A stretch of 64,000 nt of DNA from Septoria linicola (lineage: Eukaryota > Ascomycota > Dothideomycetes > Mycosphaerellales > Mycosphaerellaceae). The position numbers were made by a program, and so were the translations under genes. Under the pieces are notes generated by a model. The model saw only the letters and a list, made by a program, of their open reading frames with translations, ran no database searches and was not told the origin of the DNA. The stretch is taken from positions 248,001 to 312,000 of the forward strand of contig CP099422.1 of assembly GCA_024114885.1 (NCBI GenBank), written 5' to 3'. Each line of letters starts with the position of its first letter. The first letter of the stretch is position 1. Shown here in pieces: positions 49,141 through 60,169 of the stretch.

Positions 49141-49189
49141 TTCTTTCTTTACTTTCTTCCTCCTATCTCTACCTTTTCCTTTATTTCTT
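49130..49189 (+). promoter_or_regulatory. pyrimidine-rich leader of the first H3-like gene
   Basis: A CT-rich run (CTTCTTCTTTCTTTACTTTC and on) directly before the first histone-like frame, like other fungal 5' leaders. Supports transcription on the plus strand. Confidence 0.5.
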
Positions 49190-49800
49190 ATACTATTCTT
49201 CGATTACGACGCTCTATATAGGAGCGATAATCAAGTATCGATCCCTTTAAGCTCTCCTTAGCGTTCACGATCGTATAGTCTACTAAAAGTAGCTATTCTA
49301 GAGAGTACTACTTAGAAGCCTATTAAGCCTTAGAAGAAGGTTATTATAGTAAAAACGAATACTCGTCGGAAGCGTATACCTCGTAATAGTAGATAGAAAC
49401 GTCGTATCCTTAAGTTAGGTACTATTACGCTTTATTAGATTAAGAAATTATAGAGTATAATAGAACTATATATCTAACGCCTCCTATTCTAGTAGCTTGT
49501 TCGCGAGATCGTTCTTACTTTTAGTAGTAGGCTACGCTATTAATTAGTAGCCTTAGAATGCCTCTAAGAGGTAGCTAAAGCGTTCCTTACTACTAAATTT
49601 AAGATATCTAATCTTCTAGCTATCTATATAAAGTAGGTTATACTATAGGCTAAGGATCTATAGCTATACTATCGTATTCGTATAAGGTTTACTAGCTAGG
49701 ACGGTAGTAAAGTTTAGTAGAAGCGTAAGTCTACCGACTATAGATACTAACTATATTTCTAACCTATTATCTTAGTAGATATATAGCGAGTTCCTCTAGG
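49190..49800 (+). pseudogene. histone H3-like gene 1 inside hAT transposon D
   Basis: Plus-strand frame, TAG/TAA read as Gln/Trp. After a basic tail (VKTNTRRKRIPRN at about 49350-49390) the sequence aligns with the H3 core from KPGTVALREIRKYQ to the end without a single gap: LKLGTITLY (49409 on), LVREIVLTF for LVREIAQDF, LRYxLVALECLxEVAKAF for LRFQSSAVMALQEASEAY, then NLLAIYIKxVIL for NLCAIHAKRVTI and KDLxLYYRIR for KDIQLARRIR, ending about 49690. Loop 1 has H3 length, without the extra residues of CENP-A. A C-terminal extension (FTSxDGSK) leads to an intron at 49725. Start (ATA for ATG, 49190) is a guess. Pro to Leu at CCA codons is expected from RIP. Confidence 0.85.
49725..49775 (+). other. 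probable intron after the H3 domain of gene 1
   Basis: GTAAGT donor, CTAAC branch sites, ATCTTAG acceptor; 51 bp. Contains CCGACTA at 49734 and a decayed copy CTAACTA exactly 13 bases on. Confidence 0.65.
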
Positions 49801-50129
49801 GAATAGAGAGGTCGTTAGTACCTTAGGCTTTAGACCCTAAATTCTAGCTCTATACTAAAACCTTATAATTTTAACCTTACGACTATAACTCTAAACAAAT
49901 ATAATATTATTAATATTCTATTACGTTCTCGCGCGATATAGTACTTCTAATTAACTACGACTTTCTTAATCGTCTCGTATAAGACGCCGTTATACTTATA
50001 TCTAAATAACGCGCTCTCGCTAATTAAGTATCGCGTTCTCCTACTCTATTAGCGTAACTTTAAATAGAGAAAGCTAGCGACTAGCTTTAAGGATAGGCTA
50101 ATAATCTAATTCTTATCGATATATAAGAT

Positions 50130-50213
50130 AGTAATAATAAAGACGCGCCTAAAGAGGATAATAATAAATACGCGCCTAAAGAGGAGGATAATAAAGACGT
50201 GTCTAAAGAGGAG
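50130..50213 (+). repeat. 27-30 bp tandem repeat encoding the H3-like 2 tail
   Basis: Three copies of a unit with AATAAAGACGCGCCTAAAGAG, all multiples of three, so the coding frame is kept. Confidence 0.85.
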
Positions 50214-50472
50214 AATAATAAGCCTCCTACTAAAAAGAGGCCTACTACTAGTAGGAAGGGCCTTAGTAGAAAGCGGCCTATTATATAAAAAGCGCCTCGT
50301 AAGATAGTAACGAAGAAGAAGAGAAGAGCCGGTCTAAAACTTACTATAAAGAAGAAATCCTATATCCTAAAAGTATAGTCGAATACTTAGAACGTAGCGC
50401 GAGCTAGTAGGCTTTCTAAGAAGGCTCTAGTAGTAAGGAGAGTAAGGAAGCCTTATCGCTACAAGCTAGATA

Positions 50473-50523
50473 GTAAGTTAAAACGTAGTCGGTAAACGTA
50501 GTCGGTACGCTAATCTACTATAG
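50473..50523 (+). other. intron 1 of H3-like gene 2, with 13-bp repeat pair
   Basis: GTAAGT donor, GCTAATC branch-like site, ACTATAG acceptor; 51 bp. Its removal joins KPYRYKLD to ILALxEI in the H3 alignment. TAGTCGG cores at 50486 and 50499. Confidence 0.88.
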
Positions 50524-50706
50524 TTTTAGCTTTATAGGAGATTCGGATATTTTAGAGGACTAGGGATCTACTTATTAGTAAGCTTCTCTTCTAGCGACTA
50601 GTAAGAGAGGTCGCCTATAGCTTTAAGTAGGATCTACGCTTTTAGGCTACTATACTAGAAGCGTTATAAGAGGTAGTAGAGCTCTATTTAACGAAGGTTT
50701 TTAAGA

Positions 50707-50756
50707 GTATATATTCTTCTATATTACTATTTAGCGGCTTATACTAACTTATATAG
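50707..50756 (+). other. intron 2 of H3-like gene 2
   Basis: GTATAT donor, ACTAACTT branch, ATATAG acceptor; 50 bp. Its removal joins ...TKVFK to STNLYAI, exactly at the DTNLCAI position of H3. This intron lacks the 13-bp repeat. Confidence 0.88.
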
Positions 50757-51042
50757 GTACTAACCTCTACGCTATCTATATAAAGCGAGTTACGATCTAG
50801 TAGAAGGATATATAGCTCGTTTAGAGAATACTTCGTATATAGGGCGTTATAGATAATAAGAGTTATTTAAAGTAGTATAGTACTATATATTATATTTAGC
50901 GTAAGGAATAGCGTTTAGGCTACTTCGAGATACCTAGCTACGTAGTAGAAGCGTAGTATTAAATTATATTATAACTATAGCGAACGATATAAGATTACTT
51001 TCTACTTTTATACTATAAAACCTTCGTTTCCTCTTATCTCTA

Positions 51043-51062
51043 TAGTCGGTATATATAGTCGG
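51043..51062 (+). repeat. 13-bp repeat pair near the right end of D
   Basis: TAGTCGG cores at 51043 and 51056, followed by CGCC. Placed about 240 bases from the right end, comparable to the pair 300 bases from the left end. Confidence 0.85.
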
Positions 51063-51149
51063 CGCCTATCGTCCTTTTTACGTACTTAGATACTTAAAAT
51101 ATATAGATTTTAGTATACCTATACCTATACTCCTATAAGTACCTACGTA

Positions 51150-51288
51150 GGTATACGCCCTAACCTATATTTTCTAGTTATAGGTACTATCTATTAAGCT
51201 TTAGTAGGTTACCCTCCTAACCTATATCGATTACTAAGAATATAGGTTTAGACCTAACCCTATCTATACTAACCTATTCTAACGTCTA
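51150..51288. repeat. right terminal and subterminal repeats of D
   Basis: Ends CCTATTCTAACGTCTA, the inverted partner of the left terminus. CCTAACCTATA-type motifs occur about three times in the last 140 bases. Confidence 0.75.
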
Positions 51289-51296
51289 CTACTAAC

Positions 51297-54200
51297 TCTA
51301 GGTATCTAAGCTCTCTTAAAAGAGTACTAAGGAACTATAACTATTTTATATATACTCCTATAGCTATATATTTAGCTTCTATTATAGATATAGCTATAGA
51401 TTTCTACTTCTTACTTATCTAGGAGATTAGTATACTATAAAGGAAGAAGATATATCTAAGGATTAAGACTCTATTAGTCTTATCTATTATATAGTTAGAG
51501 TTTATATATCTAGTAAGATAGCCTTAACTATTCCTTAAGTATCTTAGACTAAGGTCTAGGTTTGATCTTAGGTATCTAGTTAGCTTCTTTAGAGCCTTTA
51601 TATGTCCTACTATTAGATTACTAATATAGGAGCTTAATCTTCTAAAGGCAAATGAAATGTCTAGTCTTATAATAGTTATAAGCTATATCTATATTCTAAT
51701 AATAGATTAGTACTCCTATTTATTATATCGTTTATTATTTAGTCTAGTAGGCTTTAGACTTTTATAGCTATCTATTAGTAAAAGAGTTAGTAATATAGTT
51801 TCTTAGCCTATTCCTATCTTAGCTAGGTTTTCTTAGATATAATACTTCTAGTTAAGTTTTAGCTAGCCTTACTATCTATTTCTTATTAGTCTTATTCTAA
51901 GAATCTTATCTAGCTCTCTAAGATCTTTAATCTTAAAGACCTTACTAAGTTAGTCTTTAAACTAGAGGATATCTTCTAGTCTCTCTATAGTAATAGATAT
52001 ATTATTAATATAGATTAGGATTATTAGGTCTTTCCTTTTCTTATAGATTAGAAGATATAGGTCTACTTCTAATTATCTAAATCCTATTCCTTTTAGCTTT
52101 AATATATATAGCTAATTCTAGTCTCTTATAGCTTACTTTAGCCTATAGAGACTCCTTAGAACTTATAAGACTATACTAGTTAGTAGGTTAATACCTAGTA
52201 GTAGGATTATATAAATGTCCTTATATAGAGTACTCTCTATAAATATATTATTTATATCTACTTAGTATAGAACTAGGTCCTTCTTATAGACTATAGCTAT
52301 AAATCCTCTTAGAGTATCCTACCTAACTATAGAGGTAAAAGTTTCTATATAGTCTACTCTATACTTTTAGAAGAACTCTTTTATAACTAGTCTTACTTTA
52401 AACTTTTTAATAGCTCTACTAAGCTTTCTCTTAATATTAAAGACCTATCTTAAGGTAACTAAGTTAGCCCCTTTTAGTAGGACTACTATAGTCTAGGTAT
52501 TATTACTTATAAGTATATCTAGCTCTTTCTAAATAGCTTCTTACTAGAGATAACCCTACTTAGGATTATTTACTACTTCCTTATAGTTCCTTAGAATTAG
52601 AACCTTCTACTTATATATTCCTAGTTCTTTAGTAGTAGAGAATATAATCTCTTTAACTTCCTTTAAGAATTCTAAGTCCTATAGAATATCTAGGTTAATA
52701 GAGCTTATAGCTAAGAAAAAAGCCTAATACTCTAGAAGTATTTCCTTATCTAGCTAACTATTCTAATCTAGCTTAAGCCTAATTAGCTTTAGCTTCTAGT
52801 TAAATCTATTAAGTTCTTAGGATACTTTCTTCTTTCTAAGAGTTTACTTTAGAGCTATCTACTTATAATCTATCTCTATAGTTTCTTAGGTAGAATTCTT
52901 AGATTCTTTCTTAACTTTCTTTTAGTCTAAGAATTTTCTATACTCTTCTATATCTTCTAGTAGAGGTAGAAGTTATATAAAGAGTTTCTTTCCTTTCTAA
53001 ACCTATATTAATAGCTAAAAAGAAGGAGGCTTCTACTAGCCTAGACTAGAAGTACCTAAGATACTCCTACTAGCTTATAGAGTAGGCTAGCTAATAGTTC
53101 TTAGCCTTCTAATAGATCTTCTTTCTAAAGCTAAACTAGAGAGATTCTTAATCTTAATATTTAAGTCTAATTCTCTACCTAGCTTATCTTTAAAGAAAAT
53201 TATATTAGTATACTACTTAATAGCCTTTATATCTAGCTCCTAGAACTTCTATACCTTTACTATATTATTATAGTATCTAATAAATATAGTATCCTTTCCT
53301 CTATTTATTAGTTTATTACTTCTTACCTACTAAGGCTATACTCTTATATCTATATATACTATAGCTCTATATCCCTATACCTTAAGATAGGAGACTATTA
53401 GTTTAATCCTATTAAAAGCTTTATTAGGTAAGAGCTTAAATCCTTTAATATTAGATCTATTTAGGAGCTTGTTCCTTATATATATCTATACTTTAAGAGC
53501 TTCTAGCTAAAACTTAATAGGTATCTTACTTTCTTTAAGTATTACTCTAATATTTAGATAGACCTCTTAACTACTCTATTCTAGAGTAAATTATAGGCCT
53601 TAGTTAGCTTAAAGGTAATTCTAAAGTCCTTCTCCTACTATTTAATTAAAGTAGTAATCTCTTTAGTATTATTAGCCCTTATAGACTTAAGGAGTGCTAC
53701 TAACTACCTTTCTACCTTAATCCTCTAGTTCTAAAGAGTAGTTAGTATATCTAATCTAGTTTTAAGTAGAAATACCTATTTCTTTCTTAAGAAATTATTA
53801 ATAATCTTAAGCTACTATATAAAACCTTTTACTAATAATAGTAATAGTCTATAAATATCTACTAATATAAGAGCTAATCTTTTAGGTCTTCTTTTAATAG
53901 ACTTACCTAGGTATTTCTTTATCTTACCTATTATATAGATCCTATACTTATACTCTTCCTAGTTAGGAATTAGAATTCTTTCCTTTAGGTTAGTAACTTT
54001 ATAAAGGTTTAAGAGTAACCCTCTTCTAAAGTATATAAATCTTCTATACTATAGCTTCTACTATTTTAGATCCTTCTCTATTAGGGTAGTATAGGTATTA
54101 TTAACCTCTATAAGATTATATAGTAAGTAATATAACTTTTCCTATAAGAGAGGTAATATCTTACTAATAAATAGAATATCTTTAACTAGCTTAGTCTTTA

Positions 54201-55750
54201 TAACTATTTAGCTATCTAGAGAGGTAAGAGTAAAATTAGGCTTCTAGACTCTAAATTACTTACTAAACTAATCCTATAATATAAGATTTACTCTAAGATT
54301 AGGAATAAATAGTACTCTATTAAGTAGAACTTCTCCTCCTAAGATTCCCTTTATCTATACTAGTCTAGAGTAGGTTATATAAAGGTATCCTCTTCCTACC
54401 TTAATCTATACTTTCTTCCTTAGTAGCTTTACTAATCTAAAGAAGGATAGTTAGTTAGTTATATAAGATAAGGTATAGGAATCTAAGAGCTATTCTTAGA
54501 GTAATAACTTACTTTTAGCCTTAATTATAGAATAGGCTAACTTATCTTAGTTATTATCTTCTAATAGGGAATTATTATTACTTCTAGAACTAGAGTAAGT
54601 TCTAGAATTAGAACTAGAACTAGACTTCTAAGCTAAAAATCCTTTCTTTAGAAGCTTTCTAGACTTTTCTATCCTCTAAAGCTACTTGCCTATTCTCTAG
54701 ATAACCTTCTTTAGCTTATTATATAATAATAACTTATAGATAGCTTTCTTAATATATCTAGTATTCTTTAGTAAAGAGGATCTTCTAACCCTCTCTCTAA
54801 GAAATAATCTCTAAGGGTCCTTCTAGTTCTTAGTACTATTTCTTTACTAGGATAGTTTCTTAGTAGTAGAGAGGTTAGAACAATCTTTTAACTAGTACTT
54901 CCCTTTCTTATAAAGCTAGTATATTAGTAGAGACTTTCCTTAGTAGGGCTACCTAGAATAGAATATAGCTAAACCTATATCTATCTTATCTAGATTATCT
55001 CTTACCTTTTAGGACTTAAGTAGAAGGAGAATAGTATCTATATCTAAGGATAGTTAGGTTATAATAGTATCCTTAGCTACTTAGTATAATATAGGTAGGG
55101 ACTATAGGAGATGTTTTAGCCTTTTCTCTTAGCTCTAGTAGTAAGCTTCCTAAGGATTAATCTTAGTAATCCTCTTACCTAGGCCTCTAAGGTATCTCTA
55201 TACTTCTCTAATTATCTTATTAGATAATATCCTAAATATAATAAACTACTTAATTAGACCTATAGTATAGGACTTTAGGACTCTATTATACTTATTCTAG
55301 AGAATTACCTATATTTTAGCTACTAGTATAGTAATATACTATGTCTCTAGCTCTATCTTATTATCTTTACTAATACTATATCTAATACTAAACCTATATA
55401 CTATATTATCTTTTAAGAAGTATTAATTCTAAGTAATATATATCTAAAGACTAGTATCCTACTAAACTATATATAAGTTCCCTCTAATAATTAGTTAGCT
55501 AATTACCTAGAACTAGTCCTTCCCTTCTAGCTTATCTATCTATAGCTTAAACTATCTCTTCTAGTTAGTTCTATCTAGGATTAGAATCCTTTAGCTCTTC
55601 TTGTCCTCTTAGTCTATTATAGAAATAGGTAAATAGAATAAATAACTAGTAGAATACTTTAGACTAGCTAAGGATTCTAGAGAAGAGTAATTTCTTATAG
55701 TAAGGAGACTAGCTCTAAGAGATAGAGATTCCTCGTATTTAGGAAATTAC
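51297..55750 (-). pseudogene. A4 copia polyprotein (main part)
   Basis: Minus strand continuation of A4 right of D: RNase H, RT (NN in place of DD near 52014-52028), integrase, protease and Gag in the same order as A3, with many RIP stops. A small deletion relative to A3 is visible near 53550 (the AGAGGCCTCT block is missing). Confidence 0.85.
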
Positions 55751-56063
55751 TAAGACTTAGATCTTTCTCTCTTAGTAGAGTTTCTATTACTAGGTAGTAG
55801 GAAGGCTAAGTAGCCTCTTCTAACTCTAGTAATACTAGGTATAATAGTAGAGAACTAGGCAGGTATTAATAAAGTAGAAATATACTACTATCTTATAGAG
55901 ATCTTTACTAACTTATATACTACTAGGTATAAACTAGCTTCGTTAGTAATATAGTTAAGGAAACTTCTAGGCCCTAAATGTTTTCTATAAACTATAAGGG
56001 ATATAAGTAACCTATACTAATATAGGTTACTCCTATTTAGTATATAAACCTAGGCTTATAACC

Positions 56064-56339
56064 TATTAAAAGTAGAGAGCGTATTATATACTATATAATA
56101 TTAAGAAGAGTATAGCGTAGTAAAGAAGAATAGGAGATTAATCTCGAACTAACTTATATATATAATATAGTAGTAATATACTAGGAACTAAATATAAAGT
56201 TAATTAAGTTAGTTATCTAAGAAGAGAAGAAGAGAAGCAAGATATACCTCTTACTAAGCCTTAGGTAGATGCCTTAGGTATCTAGAACTATACTTAAATG
56301 TCTATATCTAGACTAACTATCTAGGATATATTCTTAATA
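56064..56339 (-). repeat. A4 5' LTR (276 bp)
   Basis: Partner of 35492-35767 with the same 1-bp deletion; leader hairpin at 56006-56031. Confidence 0.95.
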
Positions 56340-59226
56340 TTAAGTAGTATACTAATATAATCTTCTTTAAAAATAAGCTAGGTAGAGAATTAGACTTAAA
56401 TACTAAGATTAAGAATCTTCTTAGTTTAGCTCTAGAAAGAAGACTTATTAGAAGGCTAAGAACTATTAGCTAGCCTACTCTATAAGCTAGTAGGAGTACC
56501 CTAGGTACTCCTAGTCTAGGCTAGTAGAAGCCTCTTTCTTCTTAGCTATTAGTATAGATTTAGAAAGGAAAGAAACTCTTTATATAACTTCTACCTCTAC
56601 TAGAAGATATAGAAGAGTATAGAAAATTCCTAGACTAAGAGAAAGTTAAAAAAGAATCTAAGAATTCTACCTAAGAAACTATAGAGATAGATTAGAAATA
56701 GATAGCTCTAAAGTAAACTCTTAGAAAGAGGAAAGTATTCTAAGAACTTAATAGATTTAACTAGAAGCTAAAGCTAATTAGGCTTAAGCTAGATTAGAAT
56801 AGTTAGCTAGATAAGAAAATACTTCTAGAGTACTAGGCTTTCTTCTTAGCTATAAGCTCTATTAACCTAGATATTCTATAGAACTTAAAATTCTTAGAGA
56901 AAGTTAAAGAGATTATATTCTCTACTACTAAAGAAGTAGGAATATATAAATAGAAGGTTCTAATCCTAAAGAACTATAAGAAAGTAGTAAATAATCTTAA
57001 GTAGAGTTATCTCTAGTAAGAAGCTATTTAGAAGAAGCTAGATATACTTATAAGTAATAATACCTAGACTATAGTAGTCCTACTAAAAAGAGCTAACTTA
57101 GTTACCTTAAGATAGGTCTTTAATATTAAAAGAAAACTTAGTAGTACTATTAAAAAGTTTAAAGTAAGACTAGTTATAAGAGAGTTCTCCTAAAAGTATA
57201 GAATAGACTATATAGAAACTTTTACCTCTATAGTTAGGTAGGATACTCTAAGAGGATTTATAGCTATAGTCTATAAGAAGGACCTAGTTCTATACTAAGT
57301 AGATATAAATAATATATTTATAGAGAGTATCCTATATAAGAATATCTATATAATCCTACTACTAGGTATTAACCTACTAACTAGTATAGTCTTATAAGTT
57401 CTAAGGAGTCTCTATAGGCTAAAGTAAACTATAAGAGACTAGAATTAGCTATATATATTAAAGCTAAAAGGAATAGGATTTAGATAATTAGAAGTAGACT
57501 TATATCTTCTAATCTATAAGAAAAGGAAAGACCTAATAATCCTAATCTATATTAATAATATACCTATTACTATAGAGAGACTAGAAGATATCCTCTAGTT
57601 TAAAGACTAACTTAGTAAGGTCTTTAAGATTAAAGATCTTAGAGAGCTAGACAAGATTCTTAGAATAAGACTAATAAGAAATAGATAGTAAGGCTAGCTA
57701 AAACTTAACTAGAAGTATTATATCTAAAAGAACCTAGCTAAGATAGGAATAGGCTAAGAAACTATATTACTAACTCTTTTACTAATAGACAGCTATAAAA
57801 GTCTAAAGCCTATTAGACTAAATAATAAAAGGTATAATAAATAGGAGTACTAATCTATTATTAGAATATAGATATAGCTTATAACTATTATAAGACTAGA
57901 CATTTTATTTACTCTTAGAAGATTAAGCTTCTATATTAGTAATCTAATAGTAGAATATATAAAGGCTCTAAAGAAGCTAACTAGATACCTAAGATTAAAC
58001 CTAAACCTTAGTCTAAGATACTTAAGGAATAGTTAAGGCTATCTTACTAGATATATAGACTCTAACTATATAATAGACAAGACTAATAGAGTCTTAATCC
58101 TTAGATATATCTTCTTCTTTTATAGTATACTAATCTCCTAGATAAGTAAGAAGTAGAAATCTATAGCTATATCTATAATAGAAGCTAAATATATAGCTAT
58201 AGAAGTATATATAAAATAGTTATAGTTCCTTAGTACTCTTTTAAAAGAGCTTAGATACCTAGAGTTAGTAAGAGAATGTTCTTACTAACTAAGAATCCTT
58301 AGTAACTAGGAAACTATTACTAGAATTAGGCTAATTTAGCTAAAAGATAATAACTAAGCTACTCTTACTCTAGTTAAGGACTTATATATTTATAATAAGT
58401 CTAAATATATTAATATCTTATATAATACTATAAGAAAGCTCTAGTAGAATAGACTTATCTCTATAGAATATATAAATATAAAAGAGATAGTAGTAGATAG
58501 TCTTACTAAGCTAAAGAATAGACTATAGTTCTAGGAGTTTATAAGGTAGCTCTACCTTATATAAGAGATATATAAAAGATAACTCTAAGCCTTAGAGTTA
58601 AACTAAGAGGAGTCTAAAAGAAAGATTTTAGTTACTTAACTCCTCCTTAGTTAGACTTTATAAAGTCCTAAATACTCTTATTAATATTAGACCTATTACT
58701 AACTATAATATTACTATATAGTACCTAGCTAAACTAGATACCCTCTAAGGCTAAGTACTAGTTAATATTAAAGATCTCCTCTATAGTAGCTATTATCTCT
58801 ACTACTAGTATATAGTTACTCTACTCTCTAGCTTAATATAAGATTCCTATAGCTAAGAATAGTATACTCTAAAGGCTATTAGGGAACTAAGAAGCTATAT
58901 AGAATATAACTAAGTAGAGGACTAGGCTATAAGGAATCTAGAGAGCTATTAGAATTAGTTATAAGAAAGGATAGGAGTAACTTACTAGATAGTCTATATT
59001 CTAAATAATCTACTCCTATATAAGAGAGGAGGAAGATCTTATAGAAGATATTTCTTTTATCTTTTTATAGAAGATAGTAGTATAGAAAGTTTATTAGATT
59101 AATAGTTAGTACTATCTAGTTATTAGTCTAAAAAGTAAGTACTTAATAACTAATTAAGATTAGAGCTAGTACTTAAGTATTATAGATAATCTATAGAAAG
59201 ATCTAACTATATAGTATAAGTAGGAG
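56340..59226 (+). pseudogene. A1 copia polyprotein: RT and RNase H, and 3' untranslated region
   Basis: Third A1 segment. It continues from integrase through RT (VDINN, LRSLYRLK, and the former YVDD as IYINN at 57547-57561) to RNase H (EAKYIAI, then LTKLKNR) ending about 58580. The last 640 bases are untranslated, with a purine-rich tract AAGTAGGAG before the LTR. Confidence 0.9.
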
Positions 59227-59503
59227 TATTAAGAATATATCCTAGATAGTTAGTCTAGATATAGATATTTAAGTATAGTTCTAGATACCTAAGGTATCTA
59301 CCTAAGGCTTAGTAAGAAGTATATCTTACTTCTCTTTCTTCTCTTCTTAGATAACTAACTTAATTAACTTTATATTTAGTTCCTAGTATATTACTACTAT
59401 ACTATATATATAAGTTAGTTTAAGATTAATCCTCTATTCTTCTTTACTACGCTATACTCTCCTTAATATTATATAGTATATAATACGCTCTCTACTTTTA
59501 ATA
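59227..59503 (+). repeat. A1 3' LTR
   Basis: 277 bp, pair of 3371-3647, followed by the AGCTC duplication. Confidence 0.95.
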
Positions 59504-59560
59504 AGCTCTCTTATTATATTATTAAGTACGACGGCTTCCTTTGTAGTAAGTACTATTTAA
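59504..59560 (-). mobile_element. copia relic E, RNase H piece right of A1
   Basis: Minus strand encodes TTKEAVVLNNIIREL (copia KEAVWLRRLLxEL), directly continuing into the 3370-3096 piece. Cut on the right by A5. Confidence 0.8.
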
Positions 59561-59837
59561 TATTAAGAATACATCCTAGATAGTTAGTCTAGATATAGAC
59601 TTCTAAGCATAGTTCTAGATGCCTAAGGCATCTACCTAAGGCTTAGTAAGAGGTATATCTTGCTTCTCTTTCTTCTTCTCTTAGATAACTAACTTAATTA
59701 ACTTTATATTTAGTTCCTAGCATATTACTACTATACTATATATATAAGTTAGTTTAAGATTAATCCTCTATTCTTCTTTACTACGCTATACCCTCCTTAA
59801 TATTATATAGTATATAATACGCTCTCTACTTTTAATA
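59561..59837 (+). repeat. A5 5' LTR
   Basis: 277 bp; has TTCTTCTTCTCTT where most copies have TTTCTTCTCTTC, so it is a slightly different subfamily member. Confidence 0.95.
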
Positions 59838-60169
59838 GGTTATAAGCCCGGGTTTATATACTAAATAGGAGTAACCTATGTTAGTATAGGTTACTTGTAT
59901 CCCTTATAGTTTATAGAAAACATTTAGAGCCTAGAAGTTTCCCTAACTATATTACTAACGAAGCTAGCTTATACCTAGTAGTATATAAGTTAGTAAAGAT
60001 CTCTATAAGACAGTAGTATATTTCTACTTTATTAATACCTACCTAGTTCTCTACTATTATACCTAGTATTACTAGAGTTAGAAGAGGCTACCTAGCCTTC
60101 CTACTACCTAGTAATAGAAACTCTACTAAGAGAGAAAGATCTAAGTCTTAGTAATTTCCTAAATACGAG

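Larger units (their letters stand above)
50110..50900 (+). pseudogene. histone H3-like gene 2 inside hAT transposon D, long Lys-rich tail
   Basis: Plus strand. N-terminal tail with three tandem acidic/Lys repeats (DNKDAPKEE type, 50130-50213), then a strongly basic stretch (KPPTKKRPTTSRKGLSRKR, KKKRRAGLKLTIKKK). The H3 core starts KPYRYKLD (KPHRYRPG) at 50448, is split by intron 50473-50523, continues LALxEIRIFxRTRDLLISK, LVREVAYSFKxDLRF, ATILEALxEVVELYLTKVF, is split again by intron 50707-50756, and ends STNLYAIYIKRVTI and KDIxLVxRI (DTNLCAIHAKRVTI, KDIQLARRI). The two introns must be removed for the alignment to close, and then it is gap-free, with H3-length loop 1. Frame may extend to about 50990. 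It differs from gene 1 in tail and intron positions. Confidence 0.88.
36731..51288 (-). mobile_element. hAT-type DNA transposon D carrying histone H3-like genes (split by A3)
   Basis: Bounded by an 8-bp target duplication CTACTAAC (36723-36730 and 51289-51296) and terminal inverted repeats: left TAGACGTCGGAATAGG, right complement TAGACGTTAGAATAGG. Subterminal repeats of the type TAGGTTAGG follow both ends. Removing A3 leaves about 8.26 kb. Contents: hAT transposase (minus, 46200 to 37110), an unidentified gene (minus, 47920 to 46460), a divergent spacer, and two histone H3-like genes (plus, about 49190-50900). An 8-bp TSD and the transposase place it in the hAT superfamily. It is long for hAT and carries apparent cargo. 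Confidence 0.9.
35492..56339 (-). mobile_element. copia element A4 (minus strand, split by D)
   Basis: Inserted into A1 with TSD TTAAG (35487-35491 and 56340-56344). Both LTRs (35492-35767 and 56064-56339) share a 1-bp deletion in the GAAGAGAAGAAGAG region, absent from other copies, which confirms they are a pair. Removing D and its TSD leaves about 6,282 bp. Confidence 0.93.
3371..59503 (+). mobile_element. copia element A1 (split by B and by A4)
   Basis: A1 consists of 3371-4959, 33939-35491 and 56340-59503, which sum to about 6,297 bp once target duplications are removed, the same as the uninterrupted copy A3. It is flanked by 5-bp TSDs AGCTC at 3366-3370 and 59504-59508. Order along the plus strand is LTR, primer site, Gag with zinc knuckle, protease, integrase, reverse transcriptase, RNase H, purine-rich tract, LTR, so it is Ty1/copia. 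The three segments join exactly at the TSDs of B (ATAT) and A4 (TTAAG). All coding parts are broken by RIP. Confidence 0.92.

Noticed and set aside
49190..50900. Assigning the two H3-like genes as CENP-A (centromeric H3)
   Set aside because: Loop 1 has canonical H3 length in both, and the diagnostic Trp position cannot be judged after RIP; the region also shows no other sign of being a centromere.
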